From positions 42,220,007 to 42,284,006 of the forward strand of contig CM055107.1 in NCBI GenBank assembly GCA_029204225.1: DNA of 64,000 nucleotides, read 5' to 3'. The notes under the pieces were generated by a model. It was not told where the DNA came from and did not search any database. It worked only from the letters and a program-made list of their open reading frames with translations. Source of the stretch: Diphasiastrum complanatum. Lineage: Eukaryota > Streptophyta > Lycopodiopsida > Lycopodiales > Lycopodiaceae. Numbering within the stretch: position 1 is the first letter of the stretch; the number at the start of each line of letters is the position of its first letter. Shown one piece after another: positions 35,601-43,579 of this stretch. Made by a program: the position numbers and the translations under genes.

Positions 35601-38600
35601 CTTATTGGGCTCCTTTGGAGCTCCATGATATGTATGACACACACTTGAGATGGACGATGGACTTTATAGTCTCACGTAGCGTTCGGTACATAAAAGAATT
35701 TAATATAGCTCTCTCTCTCTCTCTCTCTAGGACATGTGACAGATGGGCTAGATACAGCTTGAAGGACCACCAGAGATGCAGCTACATTGATCATTCGCTT
35801 CACATCCCTAGACGGTTGCAGAGAGGCTTTACACTGTAGAGCCCAGTTACATGGCACTACCATATATATGGATGACGATCTTACCTACATCCAAGTTGAG
35901 GAGAGGCGTAAAGCCTTCCAGGTGGCTCGAGAGACAAGTAGACGGGTCATATATCGAGATGGTCATATACGATTTGTTGTTGGCACCCTTAGCATAGCTT
36001 GGGGATCATTAGGATTTCTGATGATGGACCGGGACCTATTACTTCATATGGTGAGTACCTGTTACAGTTTGGTGAGGCACATGAGTTAGCCATTTATAAT
36101 GGCCTACGTCACTGGCCTTATTCTGGCAGCTATACTTGTCACCCTCACAGCAGCAGTCATAGTGTGGTTCATTACCTCATGGGGTCACCGACATCCATCC
36201 CACAGCTTCGATACCTCCCCTACCACCGTCTCTGGTCATTCGTTCCTATCCTTCACTATTGGCCACCTTCCACCACCACAGCCTCAACACCAGTCCATAC
36301 TTCCTCGTGCACTCAAATACACCTTCCACCCCCTCTCTATCCCACTCTACCAGGAATCCCTCGCCTCCTTACTTCACTCTTTTCCACACAGTGAACCAGT
36401 GGAGTCACAGCCGCCTTCCTCACCACTTGTCTCCACACTGCTGCTACTTTGGCTTTCCCCTCTAAACCTCATAAACACAAACCAGTCGATCCACGATCAT
36501 CCCGACCTTTCCAGCGGATGATGTGGTACTAGTCTCCCGTACGAGGGAAGGATTATAGAGACAATTGGACTGTTTACACACCTTTTGTACTCAGTGGGGT
36601 TTAGGGGTGAACCTCTCAAAGACCAAAGTTATGGTCTTCAATACCTCTCGGGCCTTCATGCAGCGCCAGGAGCTTACCTTTGATGGACAGTCCCTAGAGG
36701 TGGTCTCTTCATACACTTACCTGGGTGTGCTCTTCTCTGGTCCTACCTTCAGTATGAGACAGGCGGCTACTTCTAGACTTGGGAAGGGTCACTCTTCCCT
36801 AGTCCAGTTGGAGAGATTATGCTTCCGTAAGTATATTCGGGATGCCCCGAGTAAGTGCAGACTGTTTGACACCATCGTCACTGTCATGCCCATGACTGGT
36901 CTCGGGTAGTGTGTCCACGCTAGGGACCGGTAGACCAACAACCCGTAAGTTAATTGCGACTATAAGGGAATTGGGGCCCTTATGTGTACATGGTCATAAT
37001 TAATGGTTGTAGGCCTAAACACATGGTGGTGGAGTTGGTATGGGTCTATCAGTGAGTCATTAGGGAACTGGATGTCGTGGCCCAGATAGGCTGCAAAGGT
37101 GTCCAGTGAGGTGTCACAGTGCACTACTAGTGGTGCATGGGCCTTGGAGGGTATAAGTATACCTGCTGGGCTCTCACTAGTGTAGGCTTGATTTTGTGAT
37201 TGGTAGCTACATGTTGCTGGTGTGACTCCTCTTTCCATGACTCTGATTGATCCATAGCTTGGGGGCTAGATCCGTACGATCTAGGAGGACTTTATATTAT
37301 AGGCCACCTAACCCCCCCCCCCTCCGCTCTGATACCAATATAAAGTCCTTACAACAAGATTCTAGTCTAAGCATACCATACAAAGCTACAACACACGGGA
37401 ACTGGTGGAGGTTAAACCAACCCACCAAACCTAGATCGTACGGATCTAGCCCCCAAGCTATGGATTAATCAGAGTCATGGAAAGAGGAGTCACACCAGTA
37501 GCATATAGCTACCAATCACAAAATCAAGCCTACACCAGTGAGAGCCCAGCAAGTATACTTATACCCTCCAAGGCCCATGCACTAGTAGTGCACTGTGACA
37601 CCTCACTGGACACCTGCAGCCTATCTGGGCCACGTCATCCAGTTCCCTAATGACTCACTGATAGACCCATACCAACTCCACCACCATGTGTTTAGGCTTA
37701 CAACCATTAATTATGACCATGTACACATAAGGGCCCCAATTCCCTTATAGTCACAATTAATTTACGGGTTGTTGGTCTACCGGTCCCTAGCGTGGACACG
37801 CTACCCGAGACCAGTCATGGGCATGACATTCTTCCCCCCTTATTCAAGTTCTGTCCTCAGAACTTAAAACTGGGAAAGTTCCTCCTTAAGCTTCCTTCCT
37901 GTACCCAGGAATCGTCATCGTCCGTACATCCCCTCCATCGAACCAGATGCTCGGTAACTATACGATTTTTCAATCGTTTAGTTTTTGTATCCAAGATCTT
38001 TTTGGGTTCAAGACGAGATACACCCGATCATTCATCCAACAGGTCCAATTGATCGCCACATCCAAGATGCTCTCCTTCACGTAGACTCTTTTTGAGATGA
38101 CTAACGTGAAATACGGGATGCGCTTGCAATTCTTCCGGGAGTTCTAATTGGTAAGTTAAGGATCCGATTTTTTTCAAGATCTTAAACGGTTCTCTATATC
38201 TAGGGGACAACTTATAATGCTTGCCGGTATGCATTGCTCTTGAATCCTTCGGGATTCTCAAATATACCCAATCTCCCACTTGGAAGTCTCTCGGTAATCT
38301 TTTCAGATTTGCATAATGTCTGTCCCTATCCTGGGCACTCTGGACATTTTCACGTGCAATATGTAGCATTTCCTACATATCATGTAGGAAATCCGCTACT
38401 TTTTGAAACTTGATCGTTCGAGTCTCAACCGCGATGGGTGACCTAGGCTCAAAACCGTACTTGAGCATAAACGGGTTATAACAGGTAGCCGAATGCCTAC
38501 TACTATTATAGGCAAACTCAATCAATGGAAGGTACTTTTCCCAATCAGATTGCCATCTGGAAACATATGCCCGAAGCATTTGTTCCATCGTCTGATTTGT

Positions 38601-41019
38601 TCTTTCCGTCTGTCCATCCGTCTCAGGATGATTAGAAGAACCCAAGCTCAGTGTCGTCTCTAGTTTAGCAAACACGGCCGACCAAAAGTGACCGGTGAAC
38701 TTCGGATCGCGATCGCTCACAATATCACTTGGTAATTTGTAAAGCCTAAACAGACGCTCTACAAATATCTGAGCTAAATCAGAAGCCTTCGTGGTGGTCT
38801 TTACCGGAAGATATGATATGTAAACGTTGAGGGTCTCCAATGGGCGAGAGACCTGGAAGTGCTAGGATGGGTGATGTCCCAGACCGTAGATCTAGCCAGA
38901 GGAGGTGAGTGCCAAGTTGGATATCTTGTCTCCCTCTCCGCAAACTTCTTGACTCTTTGTATATAGGTGATCAGCCAGAAGATAGCCTCGACTTGTAATG
39001 GGGACATTGTGAACTCGGCTAAGATCTTTGTATTCTCTCTCGCGTCGGGGAGTCCAAAACCACACCATCTGCGTGAAGTAGGATAGATATCAATGTCACA
39101 TAACGTACAACTCTGTCCACCATCCTGGTTGATGACTCTAACTCCTCAATGTTCAGTCCAAATAGTGAGAGAGAAGAAGCTTCATTGATGTCTTTACCAT
39201 GTCTTAAGGCATATAAGATGAAAGAAGTACATCCGACTATGATGGTAACTAGATGGATCAATGTCGTGAAAACAAACTTATTGCAACTAGCTGAACTAAT
39301 AAAACTTTTAAAACTCTATAATGCAACCTCCAAGAAGAGAGTTATGGGCCAAGATTATATGGTACGAAGACCATTTGCAAGTTCAACTGGACACCTCTTC
39401 ATTTCTCTAACTCTGACTCTAACTCAGGTTCAATAGTAAAGTCTCATTGTCAGCTATATGCTTTTGTTTGGTCTCAACAAATTTCAAAATGAATGTTACC
39501 ATCATTGTATAGCTTTTGCTTGTTGAAGGGCTTTTGTGCATTCCACAACTTGTACACAAGATCTTAACCTGAAAAGATCTGTCTTTAGATGTTGCAGCAC
39601 ATCTCATCTAGACTCCAACGAAGTGAAGTGTAGGACAAGAGTACTACCATCTTTCTTGGTACGCCAAGTTGTTGCCAACCCTGAGTACTACCATCTTTCT
39701 TGGTACGCCAAGTTCTTGCCAACCCTTTCCTGTGGCACTGATGGTTTTTGCTTCTGTGAGAGAGATCTGTCCAAGGCTTGTATAGTCCAACATAGTCAAA
39801 AGATAATATTGCTTATTGCACAAAAGATGCTTAAGCTAAAAGGTGGTTGTACTAACCACACCTGCATATGGGCTTGTGCGGCAGGCCCAGCCTGTAGGTA
39901 CGTTGTGGGGCATATGAAATTGAAGAGAGGCCAGAGCTTTGTAATTAATTCGCATTCTGTCAATAAAGGTTTTGGTTTGAATGTTATGCTGAGGACCTGC
40001 TCGTTTCGCAGTTTAAGCTTGTGACACGTTTAGGCTTTGCTTATCTGAATGCGTGTTTCCATGCAGGGAGCGTTATTTTTTGGACATAGCACATGCTCCC
40101 AGACTGGTCTTTGTTTGTGAGTGTGCATGGGAAAGTGATGTTGGGAATGTGACGAGGGAATGCATTCCCAACACATGGAACATGTTCCCTGGTCACAGTT
40201 TCTGCATAGATCCAAAAACCAGAAAAGTAAAACAAAAAAATTAGAGGGACTCCATCTATTTTTTATAAAGTACAAATTTCTAAAAATTTCAAGCTCTTGA
40301 GTGTGTATATCTTTTTTTATGAATCACTGTGGTGACATGGCATTTTGGCCCCTGTTCCCATTTTCTTGGGGATGCTTTTGTTTCTGTTCCTGTTCCCGTG
40401 TCCTGGTCACTATATTATGCACTGCTCTGAAGTTGTGTGTTATAAGTTTCTGTTGTCTGATGATTCCGTTATTTTTTTTCATACGCTGCTTACTTTTACA
40501 TTAGCATCAGTTTTATACCTAGTTGGTGTGGGTAATGAGACTCAAACGCATATTAGATGCCTCCAATTGGCAATTGTCAAGTTCTACATACAAAGTGTAC
40601 CTTCATTTGAAGTTGAATTTTTTACTTCATTATAGGCACTTGATTGAATTCTCGCGAAACAACTGAAAGTGCCACAATGTGTGCTTTTTATTTACTTTGA
40701 CCTTTCAAGGAACCTTGCCATTCACAAACTCTAATTCTATATCAGCTGTGTAAATTTAGCTGATAGTGATGTTTTATCCATGTAGTATTTGCCACTGGAG
40801 CAATAACTCAAGTAGTTGCAAATGTTAGGTTTTTAGGAATGACAAGGTTAGACTGTATAGGTGATCATACACTAATAATTGGTTTAATTCCTATTTCAGG
40901 CAGATGATAATAAGGATGGACGCCTTTCGTTGGAAGAAATGTTGGAGCATCCATATGTCTTCTACAGCACAGCTTACAGTCAGGATGATGTGCCTGATTA
41001 CCATGATGAATTTCGCTAA
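13994..41019 (+). CDS. CREC-type EF-hand calcium-binding protein (calumenin/reticulocalbin-like), six exons
   Basis: Six exons (13994-14660, 25149-25251, 25375-25440, 32719-32898, 33021-33117, 40900-41019) join in frame through GT-AG introns to 410 residues. An N-terminal hydrophobic segment (about 4-20, [12 protein letters not shown]) looks like a signal anchor. Six EF loops start at D164 (degenerate), D201, D243, D282, D334 and D373; the last five have acidic or Asn ligands at loop positions 1, 3 and 5 and Glu at 12. The protein ends YHDEFR; plant members (Arabidopsis At5g08580 and At4g27790, from memory) also end HDEFR. The family binds Ca2+ in the ER/Golgi lumen. The start at 13,994 puts the hydrophobic segment first; an in-frame ATG at 13,946 would add 16 residues. 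Three introns exceed 7 kb, the other two are about 122 bp. No disruption seen. Confidence 0.93.
14114..14167 (+). repeat. In-frame 27-bp tandem duplication in exon 1
   Basis: Two identical 27-bp copies (14,114-14,140 and 14,141-14,167), each coding ILRAHSNAT, so residues 41-49 and 50-58 repeat and the N-glycosylation sequon NAT is doubled. Confidence 0.97.
14661..17027. other. Intron 1, first part: anonymous repeats and a probable LTR
   Basis: No coding blocks. A 32-bp unit with CAAGATTCCATCCATGA is repeated near 15,178-15,232. The end (about 16,700-17,026) is probably an LTR, because a primer-binding site follows directly; its start was not found. Confidence 0.4.
17028..17040 (+). promoter_or_regulatory. 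Retrotransposon primer-binding site
   Basis: TGGTATCAGAGCT after ACAACAG matches the complement of the plant initiator-Met tRNA 3' end. It marks an LTR/internal junction on the plus strand in intron 1. Confidence 0.7.
17041..19039. other. Intron 1: unassigned retroelement interior with a GC-rich island
   Basis: A 135-codon minus-strand frame (17,091-17,498) and a GC-rich stretch (about 17,560-17,830) follow the primer site. I do not recognise any encoded motif. From 17,880 on the sequence is AT-rich with no signal. Confidence 0.35.
19040..19590 (-). pseudogene. LINE fragment: end of ORF1 joined to start of endonuclease
   Basis: The minus-strand frame gives the ORF1 block [40 protein letters not shown] and GKRAIYQDG, related to frames at 35,787 and 44,467. 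It continues into an endonuclease start: [38 protein letters not shown] is the APE-type endonuclease signature. Truncated at both ends and decayed upstream. Confidence 0.8.
19591..20700. other. Intron 1: anonymous sequence
   Basis: A 141-codon plus-strand frame (19,890-20,315) has no motif that I recognise and uses no neighbouring signals; probably chance or TE debris. A TATAAATAG near 20,710 may belong to the LTR ending at 20,889. Confidence 0.35.
20890..20901 (+). promoter_or_regulatory. Retrotransposon primer-binding site
   Basis: TGGTATCAAAGC, one base from the initiator-Met site, about 180 bp after a TATAAATAG box, so an LTR (start not found) ends at about 20,889. Confidence 0.6.
20902..22342 (+). 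other. Intron 1: long untranslated leader and gag-like debris
   Basis: T-rich leader after the primer site. At 22,080-22,320 variants of GATTCACA(T/C)GAGA(C/T)AGT and GCAAGAGAT repeat several times. No firm gag or pol motif. Confidence 0.4.
22343..22760 (+). repeat. LTR of an unclassified retrotransposon
   Basis: Begins TGTTAGTTTCCCATAGG and ends GATTTCCTACA, immediately before a primer-binding site. 418 bp, with a TATA-like TATTTATATG near 22,610. The partner LTR is not in the window. Confidence 0.75.
22761..22773 (+). promoter_or_regulatory. Retrotransposon primer-binding site
   Basis: TGGTATCAGAGCC, a perfect initiator-Met tRNA primer site, directly after the LTR. Confidence 0.85.
22774..25148. 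other. Intron 1, last part: leader-like DNA and repeats
   Basis: After the primer site comes a leader with several GGGCGCC motifs (to about 23,400), a GC-rich patch (23,420-23,640), a stretch rich in CCAACAGCAG and AGCGATC (23,790-23,950) and the GTTTCGAAAC cluster (24,105-24,445). No coding evidence. The intron ends with TATTGTCAG. Confidence 0.45.
24105..24445. repeat. Cluster of CCCGTTTCGAAAC palindromic motifs
   Basis: The 10-bp palindrome GTTTCGAAAC occurs at 24,145 and 24,417, with near copies (GAAACGTGTTT, CCCGTTTGAAA, CCCGTTTCGAA, ACGAAACGG) between, in direct and inverted order. Confidence 0.75.
25149..25251 (+). CDS. EF-hand gene exon 2
   Basis: Residues A223-H256 and two bases. 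It contains [20 protein letters not shown]: the conserved WW(K) motif and EF loop 3 (D243-E254). Acceptor TATTGTCAG, donor GTAATG. Confidence 0.93.
25375..25440 (+). CDS. EF-hand gene exon 3
   Basis: Residues [20 protein letters not shown] and flanking split codons, the FLHP linker conserved between EF hands 3 and 4. Acceptor GATTACAG, donor GTAAGT. Intron 2 before it is only 123 bp. Confidence 0.93.
25441..26019. other. Intron 3, first part
   Basis: Anonymous AT-rich sequence up to the chromovirus target duplication. Confidence 0.5.
26025..26345 (+). repeat. 5' LTR of the chromovirus, shortened
   Basis: Matches the 3' LTR from TGTTATG to CGAGTACGATG, lacks about 65 bp after that, picks up again at TGGTTGTGACCCTACGG, then breaks into gag (GCGGAGGCTAAGATT). 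The primer site is lost. Confidence 0.85.
26346..27880 (+). pseudogene. Chromovirus gag and protease
   Basis: The gag part has [24 protein letters not shown], then after a frameshift [28 protein letters not shown] and ILGLPKEY-stop, the usual capsid blocks. From 26,802 an open frame runs through a lysine-rich region to the zinc knuckle [14 protein letters not shown] (CX2CX4HX4C, glycine of the usual GH lost) and the protease block [17 protein letters not shown], where the DSG triad is DDG. It stops at 27,881 in the linker before RT. Confidence 0.9.
27905..28916 (+). pseudogene. Chromovirus reverse transcriptase and start of RNase H
   Basis: One frame with a single stop at 28,414-28,416. RT motifs in order: [80 protein letters not shown], catalytic FLDDILIYS, then KYLGHIVSD and [14 protein letters not shown]. 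RNase H begins with [11 protein letters not shown] and is cut at 28,914 by the internal deletion. Few changes, so the insertion is fairly young. Confidence 0.95.
28917..29099 (+). pseudogene. C-terminal chromodomain of the chromovirus
   Basis: After the deletion junction the frame reads [18 protein letters not shown], then [30 protein letters not shown] and FPGFFP-stop at 29,099. LIRWKG and DTWE are chromodomain core motifs. This places the element in the chromovirus branch of Ty3/gypsy. Confidence 0.9.
29113..29127 (+). promoter_or_regulatory. Polypurine tract
   Basis: A run of 12-13 G then AA directly before TGTTATG of the 3' LTR; primes plus-strand DNA synthesis in LTR elements. Confidence 0.85.
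29128..29596 (+). repeat. 3' LTR of the chromovirus, complete (469 bp)
   Basis: TGTTATG...GTAACA with a TATA-like CTATATAGTGG near 29,285. Followed by the TACCA duplication. Confidence 0.93.
29602..32718. other. Intron 3, last part: anonymous repeats
   Basis: No coding blocks supported. It includes a 2 x 42-bp tandem duplication (29,994-30,077) and many short variants of GGCCAAGAATGCC, also seen in intron 1 near 15,960-16,390, so both stretches may derive from one old repeat family. Confidence 0.4.
29994..30077. repeat. 2 x 42-bp tandem duplication
   Basis: ATGTGGCTGCATAAAGATAT...TATGGCCC occurs twice without a difference. Confidence 0.97.
32719..32898 (+). CDS. EF-hand gene exon 4
   Basis: Residues from the split R279 to the split G339: EF loop 4 ([12 protein letters not shown]), a charged linker ([13 protein letters not shown]) and the start of EF loop 5 (LDKNSDG). 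The acceptor after AAATGTAG gives the conserved RDRDDDKDG reading; the donor is GTGAGT. Confidence 0.93.
33021..33117 (+). CDS. EF-hand gene exon 5
   Basis: Completes EF loop 5 (YLTEDE) and codes [19 protein letters not shown], the most conserved stretch of plant members. Acceptor AAAAACAG, donor GTTTTT (weak but GT). Intron 4 is 122 bp. Confidence 0.93.
33118..35600. other. Intron 5, first part: anonymous
   Basis: No coding motif recognised. A tract at about 34,300-35,640 has short open stretches (for example [20 protein letters not shown] near 35,455) that look like TE debris, not assigned. Confidence 0.4.
35601..35708 (+). mobile_element. 3' end of a LINE, ending at a (CT)n tract
   Basis: The last part, near TTCGGTACATAAAAGAATTTAATATAGCT, resembles the LINE 3' ends at 44,930 (+) and 39,190 (-), which share GGCATGG(A/T)AAAGAC(G/A)T(T/C)AAT(A/G)AAGCTT then CT repeats. 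Confidence 0.5.
35709..35728. repeat. (CT)10 tract between two LINE pieces
   Basis: Pure CT, joining a LINE 3' end on the left to a 5'-truncated LINE ORF1 on the right. Confidence 0.95.
35729..36881 (+). pseudogene. 5'-truncated LINE: ORF1 end, endonuclease part, RT end
   Basis: ORF1 block: [53 protein letters not shown]. Endonuclease end: [31 protein letters not shown], the region that in this superfamily carries the S-G-x-x-T/D-Y motifs. Between 36,250 and 36,540 the ORF is scrambled and the RT core is missing. From 36,565 the RT end reads [40 protein letters not shown], then [19 protein letters not shown], typical of LINE RT. The gypsy LTR at 36,882 cuts it off. Confidence 0.85.
36882..37828. 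repeat. 947-bp palindrome of two inverted gypsy LTRs
   Basis: Plus-strand LTR copy 36,882-37,297 (starts TGTCATGCCCATGACTGG, ends GGACTTTATAT) faces a minus-strand copy 37,828-37,338 with the same ends. The left copy lacks about 75 bp present in the right one. The 40-bp spacer (37,298-37,337) is the minus-strand primer-binding site plus 23 bp of leader. The right copy is preceded, on the minus strand, by polypurine tract and chromodomain. Confidence 0.92.
37321..37337 (-). promoter_or_regulatory. Retrotransposon primer-binding site
   Basis: The minus strand reads TGGTATCAGAGCGGAGG directly after the LTR end ACTTTATAT: initiator-Met tRNA primer site. Confidence 0.88.
37338..38840 (-). mobile_element. 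3' part of a second chromovirus (integrase, chromodomain, LTR)
   Basis: Minus-strand Ty3/gypsy element: integrase core, C-terminal domain, chromodomain, polypurine tract (AAGGGGGGAAGAA), then a complete 491-bp LTR (37,828-37,338). Nothing upstream of the integrase core remains. Different family from the element in intron 3: its LTR sequence is unrelated, though the chromodomains are similar. Confidence 0.92.
37864..38840 (-). pseudogene. Chromovirus integrase with chromodomain
   Basis: The frame begins in the core ([20 protein letters not shown]), with [16 protein letters not shown] (second catalytic D) and [20 protein letters not shown] (catalytic E in the HPETDGQTE motif), [20 protein letters not shown], then the C-terminal [39 protein letters not shown], and the chromodomain [20 protein letters not shown], then [19 protein letters not shown]-stop. 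One stop at 38,370-38,372 and another after LDLLDE interrupt it. The first catalytic D and the zinc-binding region are missing. Confidence 0.92.
38841..39270 (-). pseudogene. LINE 3' end and ORF2 tail fragments
   Basis: On the minus strand 39,260-39,165 matches the 3' end of the LINE at 44,877-44,975: GGATGTACTT, TCTTATA, ACATGGTAAAGAC, AATGAAGCTTCTTCTCTCTC. Downstream, 39,007-38,840 reads like a LINE ORF2 tail ([40 protein letters not shown]). Order suggests two copies joined at the short CT tract. Confidence 0.6.
39271..40899. other. Intron 5, last part
   Basis: Mostly anonymous. It holds the 2 x 44-bp tandem (39,639-39,726), a scrap resembling LINE ORF1 near 39,590-39,640, and a dyad around GGGAATGCATTCCC near 40,156. 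The intron ends CTATTTCAG. Confidence 0.45.
39639..39726. repeat. 2 x 44-bp tandem duplication
   Basis: GAGTACTACCATCTTTCTTG...TTGCCAACCCT repeated with one base changed. Confidence 0.97.
40900..41019 (+). CDS. EF-hand gene exon 6 (last)
   Basis: Residues 372-410: EF loop 6 ([12 protein letters not shown]), [17 protein letters not shown] and the C-terminus YHDEFR-TAA. Acceptor CCTATTTCAG. Confidence 0.94.
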   Translation, partial: ADDNKDGRLSLEEMLEHPYVFYSTAYSQDDVPDYHDEFR

Positions 41020-42891
41020 CCACAGAAGCAAAGAGCTTCACTGACGATGAGTTTTGTCTAGGTTAGCCAAAATATCGGGGAAAATGTAAGCGATATTCCA
41101 TTCACTCAAAATTACCACATTGGATTGAAATCTAGTTTTACGTAATTTTTTTGCAAACTGTAGTCAGCCACAATCATTTGTGTAGAAGACAATTGGTCAG
41201 CTCAAAGTCGCAATTATTTGCCCAGTCTACGAGGGTTCCAATTTGTCGTTTGACTGGACATTGGTTGGTAACGTTTGAATTTTTACTTACTCAAATCAAG
41301 CAGATGTAAGAGATGAATTGAAATACATTTTTGCATGAGTGTATTCCTGTCATGTTTACGAAAGTAATGAATTAGATTCATAATTGCTGAAAGAACTTTA
41401 AAGTAGCTGACATGTTACTTTCCAATGGTAAGTTTTGGTAGTTTCATTGGCAACAAAGGTATATTAGGATTAGGGTTCCCACATATCAACCTTGAACATT
41501 AAAACCTGCATTTAACATTACATATCCAGCAACTTATATATGCATTTCCACCAGCTATTCCATTTACTTCCCTTTCTCAGCAATCCTAAATTGCTACATA
41601 TCAGGGTTTATGCACTTCTAGCAGATGCTACTAAAAACTTTAATTTCTGACAGCAGGAAATTTTGTTTTGGACCATTGCTTAGGTCTGCTTAATCTTGTC
41701 CGTTTAGTCTTTGAAGGGCACCTTGATGTCTTCTCTGTAGTACATGTTCTGCACGTTGCACAATACAAATAAAAGACTGTCTTCTGAATGTACATGTATG
41801 CGTGTTTTGAAGGTACACTTGACAGACACTTGTTTTGTCTATATTGTTGGCATTAATGGCTCACTAAATGCATTTACTGCTAAGATTCTCAATCTAGTAA
41901 TGGAGAAAATCAAACCTTGAGAAAGTTTTACAGCAACTTTGGCACATTTCTATGTCAAACTTTTTTTTGTTCTTGAGTAAGAAATGAGAGGAAAATACAA
42001 AAAACAACCTTGAATGGACTGGGTCTGACCATATCAGTCACTGAAGCGTGTTATAAAATAAAAAATATTAAATTATCATGCAATGACAGCTAGGCTCTCT
42101 CACAAAGAACATGTCTAGGAGTTCCTTCTTGCTGAATGAGCCCAATAAGGACCTAAATAAGCCAAGGAAGCCTTATAAATAGGTGCCAAAAATCAAAACA
42201 GTAACAGTATTGATCCACAGATGAAAGTGCTCTTTTGATTCTTACTGGTCGGCGTTTTTTGTGGGCTCAACTCAGCATGGCCAACTAGCATACACATGCG
42301 AAATAATTCTCCAATAAAGAAGTACAGATTAAAAAATGACCTGCTTGTAAGGTACAAACAAATGTTAGTATACCATGTTAGCTGGCAGATGCTAGCCCTA
42401 CTGAGCATTTTAGCCTTGCAGTTTGCATAAGGAGATCAAGCATTCCCTTTTTCTGAAATTTCAGGACTAACTTTCTTTGATATGTCAGGCAGTCATACTG
42501 TCCAAGTAAGATAAATGCCCTTTTGTTACACCCATTTATCAATTTATAGATTTACCTGCATATGCACATCAAGAAGATGTATGCCATCTTATATCGGTAG
42601 TTGATAAAAGTATGTTGCATGTGTGTGAAAGGCTGCTGAAGCTGTTTAACACTTCAAAAGAATGGAATAGTTATAATTGTTAATCTCCATGTGTTTTGTG
42701 GCTCTTAAAGGTTAAGTAGATGTCAGCAGGCACCATGACATGAAGTGTGCGTTATCAATCAGAAGTAATGTTGACACTTACATTGCCATATACCTCAACG
42801 ATTATTTATACAATGTGAAAAAAAATTGTCTCTGCTACAAGATCAATGTAGGTTGAGATACCAAAAGCTTAACAGATGAAGAACAGGAAAA

Positions 42892-42937
<46 letters not shown>

Positions 42938-43255
42938 TTTAATATAAAATTTGCTAGTCACATGGGCTACTTTTATTGCCCTAATATCAAGGTAATTCTG
43001 TGCTTAAAACACACATGATGTACATACATCTGTACAAATTGTACAGTAGGAAAAGATAGAATAACCATCTTTGATTCTGATAAAAATAATTACATAGCTC
43101 TTGCTAATGAAGAATGACAATATGTTCACAGCTGGAGATATAGTGACCTCTTGTAAAAGAAAAGGAACATTTGTGATGGAACCAGGGGGTTGACAATCTC
43201 TGTGGCATGAATATCGCATCATTCCATGTAAGAGATTATTACTGGATGGTGGATG
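41020..43255. other. Space between the convergent EF-hand and Yippee genes
   Basis: Must hold both 3' UTRs. A polyadenylation-like AATAAA lies at 41,768 (+). A (GA)n tract occupies 42,895-42,934. No further gene seen. Confidence 0.5.
42895..42934. repeat. (GA)n microsatellite
   Basis: About 20 GA units between the two convergent genes. Confidence 0.95.
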
Positions 43256-43480
43256 TTACCCATCCTCCATAACCTTTGCTTTTTCGAGGATATATTTACC
43301 TTCTTTGTACTTCTGGGATGCTTCATAAGCTTTTTCGTACTTCCATCCCAATACTTCTTTACACTGGAAACATGAAATTTTGGCCACTATGTGGTAACCT
43401 GTTACAAGTTGTCGTTCTTCTTTTGCTCCAACCTTGACATTTACTACATTTGCCAGGAGGTATGCCCTGCCATTTCTTCC
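43256..43480 (-). CDS. Yippee exon 2
   Basis: Residues 39-112 and stop [11 protein letters not shown] to EKAKVMEDG, with the second CXXC (CFQC). The acceptor GTCTCATGCAG lies only about 40 bp from the (CT)n tract of the LINE. Confidence 0.93.
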   Translation of the reverse strand, partial: GRNGRAYLLANVVNVKVGAKEERQLVTGYHIVAKISCFQCKEVLGWKYEKAYEASQKYKEGKYILEKAKVMEDG

Positions 43481-43524
43481 CTGCATGAGACTCAGGCTTT
43501 TAAGATGTAGTAAAATCTCAATCT

Positions 43525-43579
<55 letters not shown>

